DNA of 64,000 nucleotides. Origin: Gemmatimonadales bacterium. Its GTDB lineage: Bacteria; Gemmatimonadota; Gemmatimonadetes; Gemmatimonadales; GWC2-71-9. This document shows, piece after piece, positions 34,512 to 44,148 of this stretch; position 1 is the stretch's first letter, and every line of letters starts with the position of its first letter. A program made the translations under genes and the position numbers. The stretch is taken from the NCBI GenBank assembly GCA_036265815.1, contig DATAOI010000033.1:1-64000 (forward strand). Direction: 5' to 3'. The notes below the pieces were generated by a model. That model had not been told where the DNA came from. It searched no databases and saw only the letters and a program-made list of their open reading frames with translations.

Positions 34512-36680
34512 ATGCGCGGGGCGGCCGCCCTCGGTCTGCTCGTCACTTTCCTGGCCGTCCCGGAGATGGCGCCGCTCGCTGCGCAGCAGCGTTCGGCGCC
34601 ATTCTCGCTACAGCAGCTCCTCGGGTACCCGTACCCGAGCGAGCTCACCGCCTCGGCCACCGGCTCCCGGCTCGCCTGGGTGCTCAACGAGCGAGGCGTT
34701 CGGAACGTCTGGGTTGCGGAGGGCCCCGACTTCGTGGCGCGTGAGCTCACCCGGAATCGTTCGGACGATGGGCAGGAGCTCACCCAGCTCACGATCTCCC
34801 GCGACGGCAAGACGGTGGTGTATGTACGGGGCGGCGATCACGATGCAAACTGGGCCGACGAGGTTCCTCCCGACCCGGCGTCGGATCCGGCCCGACCGCA
34901 GGTCGAGATCTGGGCCGCGCCCTTCGCGGGCGGTGTTCCCAGACTGCTCGCGGCCGGCGATGACCCCGCCGTCTCCCCGCGTGGCGACCGCGTCGCCTTC
35001 CTCCGCGAGGGGGCCATCTGGAGCGTCTCGCTCGACGACACGATGCCGGCCAAGCCACTGGTGTTCGCGAGGGGTACGAACGGCTCGCTGGAGTGGTCGC
35101 CGGACGGGAGCCGGCTGGCATTCGTCACCGACCGCGACGACCACAGCTTCGTCGCCGTTTTCGCCGGCGACTCCACCCCGATTCGCTATCTGGCGCCCTC
35201 CACCTCTCGCGATCTCAGCCCCCGGTGGTCCCCCGACGGGACGCGTATCGCGTTCGTCCGCCTCCCCGGCGAGGGTGGCGCTCCGCAGGTGCCCCTGTTC
35301 GGGGACCACCCGGTGCCCTGGGCGATCTGGACCGCGGATGCCGCCACCGGCCAAGCGCGCCGGGTCTGGCGAAGCCCCCGCACACCGCTCGGCTCCTACC
35401 CGATCACGGACGGGGAAGCCAACCTGCACTGGGTCGCGGGCGAGCGGCTGGTGTTTCTGGCCGATCTGGACGGGTGGCCCCATCTCTACTCGGTCTCCAC
35501 TCGGGGGGGCGCGCCGCTCCTGCTGACGCCGGGACGCTTCATGGTCGAGTTCGTGCAGCCGAGCCCGGACGGCGCGTCACTCGTCTACGCCGCGAACACG
35601 GGCCCCGATCGAGCCGACGGCGACCGCCGCCACATCTTCCGGGTCGCGGTCGACCGGGGGGAGCCCGTGGCGCTCACGTCGGGGGACGGCATCGAGTGGG
35701 CGCCAGCCGTGACGGGCGACGGTGGGGTGGTGTTCATCGGCGCTGGCCCGCGCACGCCACCTCTCCCCACGGTGATCGCCGCCGGCGCCACGCCGCGGGC
35801 GATCGGCGGGGCGCGGATCCCGGCCGACTTCCCTGCCGCATCGTTCGTCCTCCCCCGGGCGGTCCAGTTCCGGGCAGCCGACGGGGTCGAGGTGCACGGC
35901 CAGCTCTTCCAGCCGCGTGCCGACTCCAGCGCCGTCCGGGCTCGGCATCCCGCACTGGTATACGTGCACGGCGGGCCCCCGAGACAGATGCTGTTGGGCT
36001 GGCACTACATGGATTACTACGCGAACGTGTACGCGCTGAACCAGTACTTCGCCAGCCGCGGCTACGTAGTCCTGGCACTCAACTACCGCCTGGGAATCGG
36101 CTACGGACACGACTTCACCCACCCCGACCATACGGGCCCGGACGGCGCGGCCGAATACCAGGACGTGAAGGCGGCCGCCGAGTACCTGGGCCGACTCCGG
36201 CAGGTGGACCCCCGCCGCATCGGAATCTGGGGCGGCTCATACGGCGGCTATCTCGGGGCGCTCGCCCTGGCCCGCAACTCCGACCTCTTTGCCGCCGCGG
36301 TCGACCTCCACGGGGTCCACGACTGGACCACCGACCTGGCCTCCGAGCTGGCGACCGCGAGCGCACGGTACGAGCAGGGGGACGTCGCCCGCGCCAAGGT
36401 GAGGGCCTGGCGGTCGTCGCCGGTCTCGTCGATCGGCACGTGGAAATCGCCCGTGCTCCTCATCCATGGGGACGACGACCGCAACGTCCGCTTCCAGCAG
36501 ACCGTCGATCTGGCACGCCGGCTCGACGCCGCGGGCGTTCGCTACGACGAGCTCGTGCTTCCCGACGAGATTCATGGGTTCCTGCGGCACGCGACCTGGC
36601 TCACGGTTGATTCGGCCGCGGCGGCGTATTTCGACCGGTTCTTGCTACGTCCGACCGAGCGAGCATCGGTTCACCCTTGA
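34512..36680 (+). CDS. S9 family prolyl-oligopeptidase-type peptidase
   Basis: 722 residues from ATG 34512, with a signal peptide ending PLAAQ; a TTG overlapping the susD stop (34482) is a possible alternative. Residues 30-440 form a TolB/WD-like beta-propeller (repeated SPDGxRLAFV, SPRWSPDGTRIAFVR). Residues 450-722 are the alpha/beta-hydrolase domain with S576 in WGGSYGGYLG, D656 in HGDDDRNV and H688 in DEIHGF. Exported S9 enzymes cleave short peptides or acylated peptides. It follows susD closely, so it probably trims imported peptides in the periplasm. Confidence 0.9.
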   Translation: MRGAAALGLLVTFLAVPEMAPLAAQQRSAPFSLQQLLGYPYPSELTASATGSRLAWVLNERGVRNVWVAEGPDFVARELTRNRSDDGQELTQLTISRDGKTVVYVRGGDHDANWADEVPPDPASDPARPQVEIWAAPFAGGVPRLLAAGDDPAVSPRGDRVAFLREGAIWSVSLDDTMPAKPLVFARGTNGSLEWSPDGSRLAFVTDRDDHSFVAVFAGDSTPIRYLAPSTSRDLSPRWSPDGTRIAFVRLPGEGGAPQVPLFGDHPVPWAIWTADAATGQARRVWRSPRTPLGSYPITDGEANLHWVAGERLVFLADLDGWPHLYSVSTRGGAPLLLTPGRFMVEFVQPSPDGASLVYAANTGPDRADGDRRHIFRVAVDRGEPVALTSGDGIEWAPAVTGDGGVVFIGAGPRTPPLPTVIAAGATPRAIGGARIPADFPAASFVLPRAVQFRAADGVEVHGQLFQPRADSSAVRARHPALVYVHGGPPRQMLLGWHYMDYYANVYALNQYFASRGYVVLALNYRLGIGYGHDFTHPDHTGPDGAAEYQDVKAAAEYLGRLRQVDPRRIGIWGGSYGGYLGALALARNSDLFAAAVDLHGVHDWTTDLASELATASARYEQGDVARAKVRAWRSSPVSSIGTWKSPVLLIHGDDDRNVRFQQTVDLARRLDAAGVRYDELVLPDEIHGFLRHATWLTVDSAAAAYFDRFLLRPTERASVHP

Positions 36681-36691
36681 CCTTCCGGTCC

Positions 36692-38260
36692 ATGCCTTCT
36701 CTGCCTCTGCAGTTGCGTCTCCCTTGGTTGATGACGGCCGTATTGCTCGCCGCCCCGGTCGCACCCCCGGCGGCCGCACAGAGCGCCAACGCACCACTTG
36801 CCGGCTTCGAGGAGTATGTGGCCAGGGCGGTCAAGGACTGGGGCGTTCCCGGCCTGGCCGTGGCTGTCGTGAAGGATGACTCGACCGTGTTCGCGCGCGG
36901 GTACGGCGTACGCACCATCGGCACGCACGACACCGTGGATACCCACACGTTGTTCGCCCTCGGCTCCACCACTAAGGCGTTCACGACCATGGCGCTGGCG
37001 ATGATGGTCGACGCCGGGAAGGTTCGGTGGGACGACGCGGTCACGGCCTACCTCCCCGGCTTCGTGCTCCGCGATCCCTACGTCAGCCGGGAGGTCACGC
37101 TGCGTGACCTGCTGACCCACGAGCTTGGCTTCGGCGACCCGGATTACATGTGGTACGGCAGCGATCAGCCGCTGGCCGAGATGATCCGCCGGCTCCGCTA
37201 CCTGCCCCCGGAGACAAGCTTCCGGTCGCATTTCGCGTATAACAACATCGGCTACGCCGTCGCGGGCCAGATCGCGGGGACCGTGAATCACAGCTCGTGG
37301 GACGACCTCGTGCGCACCCGCATCCTGGGGCCTCTCGGGATGTCCGAAACCGTGATGGAGGGGCCAGACCTTCGGGGGAAGGCCAACGTCACGCGCCCGC
37401 ACCAGGCCGTCGACGACACGCTTCGGGCGCTTCCCGCTTCCTCGCAGCAGCTGGTTGACGCCATCGCCCCCGCAGGATCGATGTACTCAAACGTGCTCGA
37501 CATGGCGAAGTGGCTGCGGTTCCTGCTCGACAGCGGACGGGTCGAGAAAAAGCGGCTGGTGAGCGACACGGCGTTCGCCGAGCTCATGACCCCTCAGGTC
37601 CTCGTCGGACGCCAGGAGTTCTATCCCACGGCCAAGCTCACGAACCCGAATTTCATCGCCTACGGTCTGGCCTGGTTCCTGGAGGACTATCGGGGCGAGA
37701 AAGTGGTCTTTCACACCGGCAGCATCGACGGACTGGTCGCGATCGTCGGCCTCATCCCGGCGCGGCGACTCGGGGTCGTGGTGCTCGCCAACCGCGACCA
37801 CGCGGAGGTGCGCCATGCGCTCATGTACCGGGTCTTCGACTCCTACCTGGGCGCTCCGCACCGGGATTGGAGCGCGGACATGCGGGCCATGTATCAGAAG
37901 ATCCAGGACTCGGTCAAAGTGGCGAAGAAGGAGGCCGACGCCAAGCGGGTCAAAGATACGAAACCCTCGCTGGCCCTCGCCGGGTACGCGGGGACCTACG
38001 CCGACAGCCTGTATGGGTCGGTGACCGTCCGGCTGGAGCGCGGCGGACTGGTGCTGGCGCCGAGCCAGTTCCTCACCGCCGATCTCGAGCACTGGAACTA
38101 CGACACGTTCCGCGCCCGGTACCGGAACCGGTGGCTCGGGACCTCACTGGTGACCTTCCGCCTCGCGCCGGACGGCAAGGTCTCCGCGATCGACTTGGAC
38201 CACGGCCAGATCTTGGCGCGGGTAGCGCCCCCGAAGGCGGCGTCGTCCGGGGCCCACTAA
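36692..38260 (+). CDS. Serine beta-lactamase-fold hydrolase 6
   Basis: 522 residues from ATG 36692; signal peptide ends near AAAQ (residue 30). A TTG at 36677 overlapping the S9 stop is an alternative start. Motifs: S92TTK95, a Y-N-N in HFAYNNIGY and H-T-G in VFHTGSIDG. A DUF3471-type C-terminal domain ends with LEHWNYDTF. It is closest in plan to hydrolases 1 and 2 on the other side of the island. It is the last gene of the susCD-S9 run and overlaps the convergent VanX fusion by 4 nt. Confidence 0.85.
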   Translation: MPSLPLQLRLPWLMTAVLLAAPVAPPAAAQSANAPLAGFEEYVARAVKDWGVPGLAVAVVKDDSTVFARGYGVRTIGTHDTVDTHTLFALGSTTKAFTTMALAMMVDAGKVRWDDAVTAYLPGFVLRDPYVSREVTLRDLLTHELGFGDPDYMWYGSDQPLAEMIRRLRYLPPETSFRSHFAYNNIGYAVAGQIAGTVNHSSWDDLVRTRILGPLGMSETVMEGPDLRGKANVTRPHQAVDDTLRALPASSQQLVDAIAPAGSMYSNVLDMAKWLRFLLDSGRVEKKRLVSDTAFAELMTPQVLVGRQEFYPTAKLTNPNFIAYGLAWFLEDYRGEKVVFHTGSIDGLVAIVGLIPARRLGVVVLANRDHAEVRHALMYRVFDSYLGAPHRDWSADMRAMYQKIQDSVKVAKKEADAKRVKDTKPSLALAGYAGTYADSLYGSVTVRLERGGLVLAPSQFLTADLEHWNYDTFRARYRNRWLGTSLVTFRLAPDGKVSAIDLDHGQILARVAPPKAASSGAH

Positions 38261-40740
38261 GGAGCTTGACCCGCCCGGTTCTGAGCGGCAACCAGCTGCT
38301 CGAACGTCAGGTTTTGAATCCGGTATCGGCGCCAGTCGCCGTAATCAAAGTGCCACCACTCGGCCTCGTACACGGTGAAACCCTCGGCTTCCATGGCGTG
38401 ACGCAACAGATCGCGGTGCCATCGCTGCCGCGACGTGCCACCGGGGTAGAGCGGGTAGGATCGGTCGCTCAGCTCGTCGTACCCGCCCGTCATCCGGATG
38501 GGTCGCCCGGACTTCAGGTCGTAGAGCGTCAGATCCACGGCGCAGCCGCGATTGTGCCGCGATCCCTGCGCTGGGTCCGCTACGAAGAGGTGCTTGTCGG
38601 CGGGTGTGCCGTCCCAGAACATTTTGGTCACATACCAGGGTCGGTAGGCATCGTGTACCAGCAGCCCGTACCCGAGCGGCTCGAGCGCCCGGGCCACGCG
38701 CGCGAGGGCTTCCGCCGCCGGCCGCTGCATGAACGCGTGCGCCGAGCTGTAGAGGGCCGTGCCCAGGAAGTTGTTTGCGGTCGCGTAGCGGATGTCGTAG
38801 GCGATGCCAGGATGGAGGCTCCGGAGCTCGACCAGGTCAGACTGGCGGAACTCGCCGACCTCCTCGGGTGGGTGCGCGGAGAGTGCCGCTTGGCGCAGCG
38901 TGTCGATCGGCTGCACCGGCGTGATGCGGAAGCTCACGCGATTGTCGTCTCCCGGGAGCGGCCTGCGCTTGAACGGGACGGTCGCCACCACCGCGAGCGT
39001 GGCGCGTCCGTCGGCCCCGCGGTGGAACACGATCTCCTGGCCGTCGTACAACCCCCAGGCCGGGAAGCGATAGACGTCCCGTGAGACACGCTGCAGCGGA
39101 TACTCGAAGAACCACTCGATCAGTGCGTTCAGCCGCCCGTCCTTCTCCCGGATATAGAGGATGTCGTGAGGCCAGCCGTATTCGCCGATCAGTCCGGCGT
39201 CGGCCCCGGCCGCCGGCGCCGGCTTTGGTTCGGCCATGGCGATCCGGTCGGAGCCGGGCGTCGGGAGTCGGATGAGCGTGTCGAGGCCGATGACGAGCCG
39301 CCCACCCCCGGGCGCCAGGACCTTCCTGCTTGGGCCCGGCAGATCGTCTCCGAACAGCTCGAGGGGGCGTCCGTCGGCGGTGTCGCTGCGGGCCGGTCCC
39401 GCGAGGCGCAGCTCGGCCCGGCTGCCGCCGCGTGTCGGGGTCAGGTACAGCTTTCCTTCGTACTCCTGCAGGTCCACACCGCTGTCGCCCTTCAGGTACC
39501 GACCCATCAGCCCGAGGGCCTGCGCGCGGCTGAGCGGAGAGGTCGTCGGGATGACGGGGAGCGGCTTCCCAGCCCGCGTCGCCAGCATCATCCGCAGGGC
39601 CGCCTCGGCGATATCGTCGGTCACCGTGTTCATGGCATCGAGTGTCGCGACGACGACGACCCCAAGCGAGTCGTCCGGGAGCGCGCGCAGCGTGGTGGCG
39701 AAGCCGTAGATGGCGCCGTCGTGACCAACGGACCGGTGGCCATCCAGCCGGTCTACCCAGAAGCCGATGCCGATGCCGCTAGAGTCGTGGGATGAGGCGT
39801 ATTGCGGCGTCCACATCGAGTCGAGCGTGGCGGTAGCCAGCACCCGGCCGCCATCGGGGGTTCGGCCGCCAGTGAAGAGCACGGACATGAAACGGCCAAG
39901 ATCGAGCGCGGTGGTATAGAGACTGCCGGCCGGCCCCTCTCCAAGCTGGAACGTCGGCGCGTCGAACCGCCGGCCGTCGAGGGTCCACATGTACCCCTTC
40001 GCGAGGTGCGGCTGCAGGTCCGGGAGCGGCTCGAAGGCACTCCCGTTCAGGCCCATCGGCTCGAGCACTGCGCGTTTGAGATAGCTTGCGAACGGCTCCT
40101 TCTGGGTGCGCTCGAGCACGTACCCGAGGGCGGCGATGCCGGCGTTGGAGTACTTGAGGTGGGTGCCGGGCCGATAGACGAGCCTCGTTCGGTAGAGACT
40201 CTCGACCGTGGCGGCGAGCGTCGGCTGCGTGTCGTCGAAGTAGTGGCCGACGGGTGGCTCCCGGGTCAGCCCGGCGCGGTGCGCGGTGAGCTCACGAATG
40301 GTGATCCGGCCGCCGAAGGGGTTCGATGGGCGGAAGTCGGGAAGAGCGCGGGCGATTGGTGCGTCCAGGTCCAGTTCCCCCCGTTCGACCAGCTGCATGA
40401 TGCCGATATCGGTGAACAGCTTCGAAACGGAGCCGACCCGGTACACGGTCGCCGCCGTGGCGGGGACACCGGCCGAGGAATCGGCCCAACCGAAGCCCCG
40501 GGCCCACACGATACGGGTTCCATCCACCAAGGCCAGCGAGATGGCCGGGATATTCCGCTCCGCGCGCGCCTGGTCGATGACCGGCGCGAGGGCCCGCGCA
40601 ACCTCACCGTATCGGCCCTCGGGGTCGACCGCGTCCTGCGTCGCCCCGGTGCGCGGGAGCAGGGCGAGGCAGGCGAGCATCAGGAGGCGGACTGGCCCCC
40701 TGAGGCCCCGATTGGCGTTGTGCGGCGCGGAATCTGGCAT
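38257..40740 (-). CDS. Serine beta-lactamase-fold hydrolase fused to VanX-type D-Ala-D-Ala dipeptidase
   Basis: 827 residues from ATG 40740, with a signal-like N-terminus (MLACLALLPRTGATQ). Residues 45-400 are a class C-like serine hydrolase: S104VSK107, Y197SN199 and H-D-G in VGHDGAIYG. Residues 400-630 are a beta-rich linker. Residues 634-827 are an M15D dipeptidase with R700 in AYRP, zinc motif S727RHNRGCAVD736 and E794WWH797. VanX splits D-Ala-D-Ala and is normally a stand-alone protein of about 200 residues. The fusion would let one exported protein make and then split D,D-dipeptides. Paired TTGTATC boxes precede it. Confidence 0.88.
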   Translation of the reverse strand: MPDSAPHNANRGLRGPVRLLMLACLALLPRTGATQDAVDPEGRYGEVARALAPVIDQARAERNIPAISLALVDGTRIVWARGFGWADSSAGVPATAATVYRVGSVSKLFTDIGIMQLVERGELDLDAPIARALPDFRPSNPFGGRITIRELTAHRAGLTREPPVGHYFDDTQPTLAATVESLYRTRLVYRPGTHLKYSNAGIAALGYVLERTQKEPFASYLKRAVLEPMGLNGSAFEPLPDLQPHLAKGYMWTLDGRRFDAPTFQLGEGPAGSLYTTALDLGRFMSVLFTGGRTPDGGRVLATATLDSMWTPQYASSHDSSGIGIGFWVDRLDGHRSVGHDGAIYGFATTLRALPDDSLGVVVVATLDAMNTVTDDIAEAALRMMLATRAGKPLPVIPTTSPLSRAQALGLMGRYLKGDSGVDLQEYEGKLYLTPTRGGSRAELRLAGPARSDTADGRPLELFGDDLPGPSRKVLAPGGGRLVIGLDTLIRLPTPGSDRIAMAEPKPAPAAGADAGLIGEYGWPHDILYIREKDGRLNALIEWFFEYPLQRVSRDVYRFPAWGLYDGQEIVFHRGADGRATLAVVATVPFKRRPLPGDDNRVSFRITPVQPIDTLRQAALSAHPPEEVGEFRQSDLVELRSLHPGIAYDIRYATANNFLGTALYSSAHAFMQRPAAEALARVARALEPLGYGLLVHDAYRPWYVTKMFWDGTPADKHLFVADPAQGSRHNRGCAVDLTLYDLKSGRPIRMTGGYDELSDRSYPLYPGGTSRQRWHRDLLRHAMEAEGFTVYEAEWWHFDYGDWRRYRIQNLTFEQLVAAQNRAGQAP

Positions 40741-40792
40741 AGCTCTCTGCGGCAGCGGTTTCTCCCGAGCGGGCGTTCGGCGAGACTCAGTG

Positions 40793-40811
40793 GATACAAT
40801 GGTGGATACAA
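40793..40811 (-). promoter_or_regulatory. Direct repeat TTGTATC-N5-TTGTATC before the VanX fusion
   Basis: Reading the minus strand, TTGTATC begins at 40811 and again at 40799, 12 bp apart, about 53-71 nt upstream of ATG 40740. The spacing equals that of the boxes at 27477-27489 and 30099-30117, which supports membership of the same regulon. The palindromic GTATAC is absent here. Confidence 0.5.
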
Positions 40812-40994
40812 CGCCGGTCGTCAATGCTGCATCCCCGCACCGCGACGTTTCGGAACTGCATCCGGGCCGCTCCGATGACGCTCTGGGATGATCCCCCGGC
40901 CTGGCCTCTTGACGGCCCATGAACCCTCACCGAATACTTCCACCAGGCAGGGTGCCCCCGATCCCGGCCGAGTTCGGCACAAGACATCAGTCCC

Positions 40995-43352
40995 ATGATC
41001 GATTTCGCCGTTCTGCAGCAGCCGGAGCGTCTCGCGGCGCTCCGCCGACTCGCGCTGGCGAACCTGGAGCCGGAAGAGGCGTTCGATCGCCTGACTCGCC
41101 TCGCCACGGTTCTGTTTTCGACACCGATCGCCCTCATCACGTTCGTCACCGACGACCGCCAGTACTACAAGAGCTCCCGGGGCCTGCCCGAGCCGTTCGC
41201 CTCGTCGCGGGAGACTCCGCTCAGCTACTCGATCTGCCAGTACGTGGTTGCCTCCGGGGAGCCCCTGGTGGTGCCCGACGCGCGGCAGCACCCTCTGCTC
41301 TCCACCAATCCCGCCGTCACCGAGCTCGGCGCGGTGGCCTATGCCGGTGTCCCGCTGGTCTCCTCCGACGGTGACTGCCTGGGCACCTTCTGCGTCGCCG
41401 ATGCTCGACCGCGTCGCTGGACCGACGAGCAGGTGGGCATGCTGCGCGATCTCGCCGCCACGGTGATGACCGAGCTCGAGCTCCGGCGTGAGCTGACCGA
41501 TCGCGCGCGGATCGAGGAGAAGTTGCGGGAGAGCGAGGCGCGCTTCCGCGCGATGGTGGAACAGAGCCAGGTCGGCATCGCGCTGTGGGATGACGCGGGC
41601 CAGTTCCTCTTCGCCAATCACTGCCTCGCCCAGCTTCTGGCTCGTCCCGAGGAGGACCTGGCTCGGTTGAGCCTGTGGGACGTGATCCAGCCCGACGACC
41701 TCCGCGGGGCGCTGCCGCCCTTCGACCGCCTGGCTGGGGGCGGTCCCCCCCTCGTGCTGGAATGGAGATATCTGCGGCCTGACGGCTCCTCGGTGTGGGC
41801 CAACACCACTGCCTCGAGCGTACGCGATGCCGGCGGTCAGGTCGAGTACGTCGTCGGCATCGTGCAGGACATCACCCATCGGAAGCAGGCGGAGGCGGCG
41901 CTCGCCAAGGCCCAGCGGCAACTGCGCCGGAGCGAGGAGCACTTCCGCACCCTCATCGAGCATGTCTCCGACATCATCACCATCGTGGACGAGAGTGGCG
42001 TCATTCTCTACGGCAGCCCGTCGGTCGAGCGGGTGCTCGGCTACCTCCCGGTCGACCTGGTCGGCCGCTCGGCCGTAGACCTGATTCACCCGGATGACCG
42101 GCCCCGCCTGCTCGAGGCCCAGCGCGCCGCGGCGCACGATCCTCTGGCGACCCCGCGAGGGGTGGAATTCCGCTTCCGCCACCGCGACGGAAGCTGGCGC
42201 ACCCTCGAGGCGCTGGGGAGCGCGCTGCAGTACCGGTCGGCCGGTCCCCGCGCGGTCTTCACCTTGCGGGACGTCACCGAGCGCCAGCGGACCGATGCGG
42301 CGCTGAGAGAAAGCGAGGAGCGGCTGCGCCTGACGCTCGACGCCGCGAACTGCGGCATCTGGGATTGGGACATCCCCACCAATCACATCACCTGGTCCGA
42401 GCGGGTGTACCAGTTGCACGGCCTGACGCCCGACACGTTCGGCGGCCGGATGGAGGATTTCCGCGCGGTGATTCATCCGGAGGACGTGACCGGGGTCAGT
42501 GAGGCCATCAGGCGGAGCTTGGAGGAACAGGCAGACTACACCACAGAATTCCGGGTGGTCCACCCAGGGACTGGGGAGATCCGCTGGATCTGGAGCAACG
42601 GCCGGGTGCTGCGCGATCGGGAAGGTCGGCCGGCACGGATGCTCGGGGCCACGCTCGACACCACCGAGCGGCGCCGAGCGGAGGAGGCGCTCCTCGCCTC
42701 CCACGAGCAGCTCCGGCTGCTGGCGCACCGCCTGGATGAGGTGCGGGAACAGGAGCTGACCCGGATCTCGCGGGAAGTGCACGATGAGCTGGGCCACGCA
42801 CTCACGGCCCTGCGCCTCGATCTCGGCTGGCTCGTGCCCAAGCTGAACCGAAACCGGGAGCCGGTGCGCCGGAAGGCGGACGAGATGCTCGCCCTGGTCG
42901 ATGACACCATCGATACCGTGCGCCGCATCGCCTCGGAGCTCCGGCCGCCGGTACTGGAGGACCTCGGTCTGGCGGCGGGCATCGAGGGCCTGCTGGAGCG
43001 CTTCGCCGGCCAGACCGGCAGTGTCGTCGAGCTCCTCGCCCCCAGCGATGATGTGCCCAGGGTCGCCCGGCGTCCGCTGTACCGCATCGTGCAGGAAGCG
43101 CTCACCAACATCGCCCGCCATGCCCAGGCCAGCCGGGTGACCGTGGTGCTCGAGTGCCCCCCGGAGCGCGTGCTGCTCGAGGTGGCGGACAACGGCGTCG
43201 GTATCGCGCCGGGCGTGCTGGCCAGGCGCGGATCGCTGGGCCTGCTCGGTATGCGCGAGCGTGCCGCGGCGATCGGCGCCGACTTCGAGGTGCGGTCCGG
43301 TCCCACGGGCGGCACCATCATCCGCGTATCCCTCCCCCGGCCATCGACGTAG
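40995..43352 (+). CDS. GAF-PAS-PAS-PAS sensor histidine kinase (HisKA_3)
   Basis: 785 residues, no TM helix, so a cytoplasmic sensor. GAF domain at residues 25-165 (YYKSSRGLPEP, SICQYVV). Three PAS domains at about 175-300, 310-430 and 435-555, each followed by a D-x-T-E/H-R-type linker helix. HisKA_3 at 575-640 with phospho-acceptor H596 in REVHDELGH, then HATPase_c with EALTNIARHA and DNGVGI. The response regulator follows 7 nt downstream. The signal is not evident. Confidence 0.92.
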   Translation: MIDFAVLQQPERLAALRRLALANLEPEEAFDRLTRLATVLFSTPIALITFVTDDRQYYKSSRGLPEPFASSRETPLSYSICQYVVASGEPLVVPDARQHPLLSTNPAVTELGAVAYAGVPLVSSDGDCLGTFCVADARPRRWTDEQVGMLRDLAATVMTELELRRELTDRARIEEKLRESEARFRAMVEQSQVGIALWDDAGQFLFANHCLAQLLARPEEDLARLSLWDVIQPDDLRGALPPFDRLAGGGPPLVLEWRYLRPDGSSVWANTTASSVRDAGGQVEYVVGIVQDITHRKQAEAALAKAQRQLRRSEEHFRTLIEHVSDIITIVDESGVILYGSPSVERVLGYLPVDLVGRSAVDLIHPDDRPRLLEAQRAAAHDPLATPRGVEFRFRHRDGSWRTLEALGSALQYRSAGPRAVFTLRDVTERQRTDAALRESEERLRLTLDAANCGIWDWDIPTNHITWSERVYQLHGLTPDTFGGRMEDFRAVIHPEDVTGVSEAIRRSLEEQADYTTEFRVVHPGTGEIRWIWSNGRVLRDREGRPARMLGATLDTTERRRAEEALLASHEQLRLLAHRLDEVREQELTRISREVHDELGHALTALRLDLGWLVPKLNRNREPVRRKADEMLALVDDTIDTVRRIASELRPPVLEDLGLAAGIEGLLERFAGQTGSVVELLAPSDDVPRVARRPLYRIVQEALTNIARHAQASRVTVVLECPPERVLLEVADNGVGIAPGVLARRGSLGLLGMRERAAAIGADFEVRSGPTGGTIIRVSLPRPST

Positions 43353-43359
43353 GCGCCAG

Positions 43360-43998
43360 ATGATCCGGGTACTGCTGGCCGACGATCATCAGGTAGTCCG
43401 CCAGGGACTCCGTCGGCTGCTGGAAGAGGACAACGGGATACGGGTCGTGGACGAGGCCGGAACGGTGCCCGAGCTGCTGGAGAAGCTCCGCACGATGCCG
43501 GTCGACGTCCTTCTCCTGGACATCGCCATGCCGGGTCCCGGCATCGTGGAGACCCTCCGAGAGGTTCAGGCGATCCGGCCCGGCGCCCGCGCCCTGGTGC
43601 TTACGGCCTATCCCGAGGCGGAATACGCCGTCCGAGTTCTGCGGGCCGGCGCGGCCGGCTATCTCACCAAGGACCGCTCCCTGGACCAGCTGGTCGAGGC
43701 CATCCGCCGGGTGTACCGCGGCGGGATGTATGTGAGCCCGTCCCTAGGTGAGGTGCTCGCCGCCCGGCTGGGCGGCGCCGAGCCCGAGCCGGTGCACGGG
43801 GTGCTCTCCGACCGAGAATTCCAGGTGCTCAAAGGGCTCGCCCAGGGCGAGCCCCTCAAGTCGATCGCCTCCCGCCTCACCGTCAGCCCCAAGACGGTCA
43901 CGACCTACCGCGCCCGCATTCTCCAGAAGCTGGGCCTGGGCAGCAACGCCGACCTGGTCCGTTATGCGCTGGAGCACGGCCTCCTCACCGTCCGCTAG
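43360..43998 (+). CDS. NarL/FixJ-type response regulator
   Basis: 212 residues. Receiver domain with acidic pair D8-D9, phospho-acceptor D54 (LLLDIAMPG) and K103 (GYLTKD). C-terminal LuxR helix-turn-helix at 145-205 (LSDREFQVLKGLAQGEPLKSIASRL). It should be the partner of the kinase just upstream. It is very similar in layout to the regulator at 55316-55951, so the two pairs probably arose by duplication and could cross-talk. Confidence 0.92.
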   Translation: MIRVLLADDHQVVRQGLRRLLEEDNGIRVVDEAGTVPELLEKLRTMPVDVLLLDIAMPGPGIVETLREVQAIRPGARALVLTAYPEAEYAVRVLRAGAAGYLTKDRSLDQLVEAIRRVYRGGMYVSPSLGEVLAARLGGAEPEPVHGVLSDREFQVLKGLAQGEPLKSIASRLTVSPKTVTTYRARILQKLGLGSNADLVRYALEHGLLTVR

Positions 43999-44148
43999 CT
44001 CCTCTTCTCACATCCCCACGGCCCGTAGGCGAACACTGACACGCCACGCGGGTGTCGCCCGATTGGCCCCGCTCACCGCGGGGACTAACCTTGTCGCGCT
44101 GAAACCGATTACAACCGATAACACCGGACCCACGTGCGGAGCATAACG

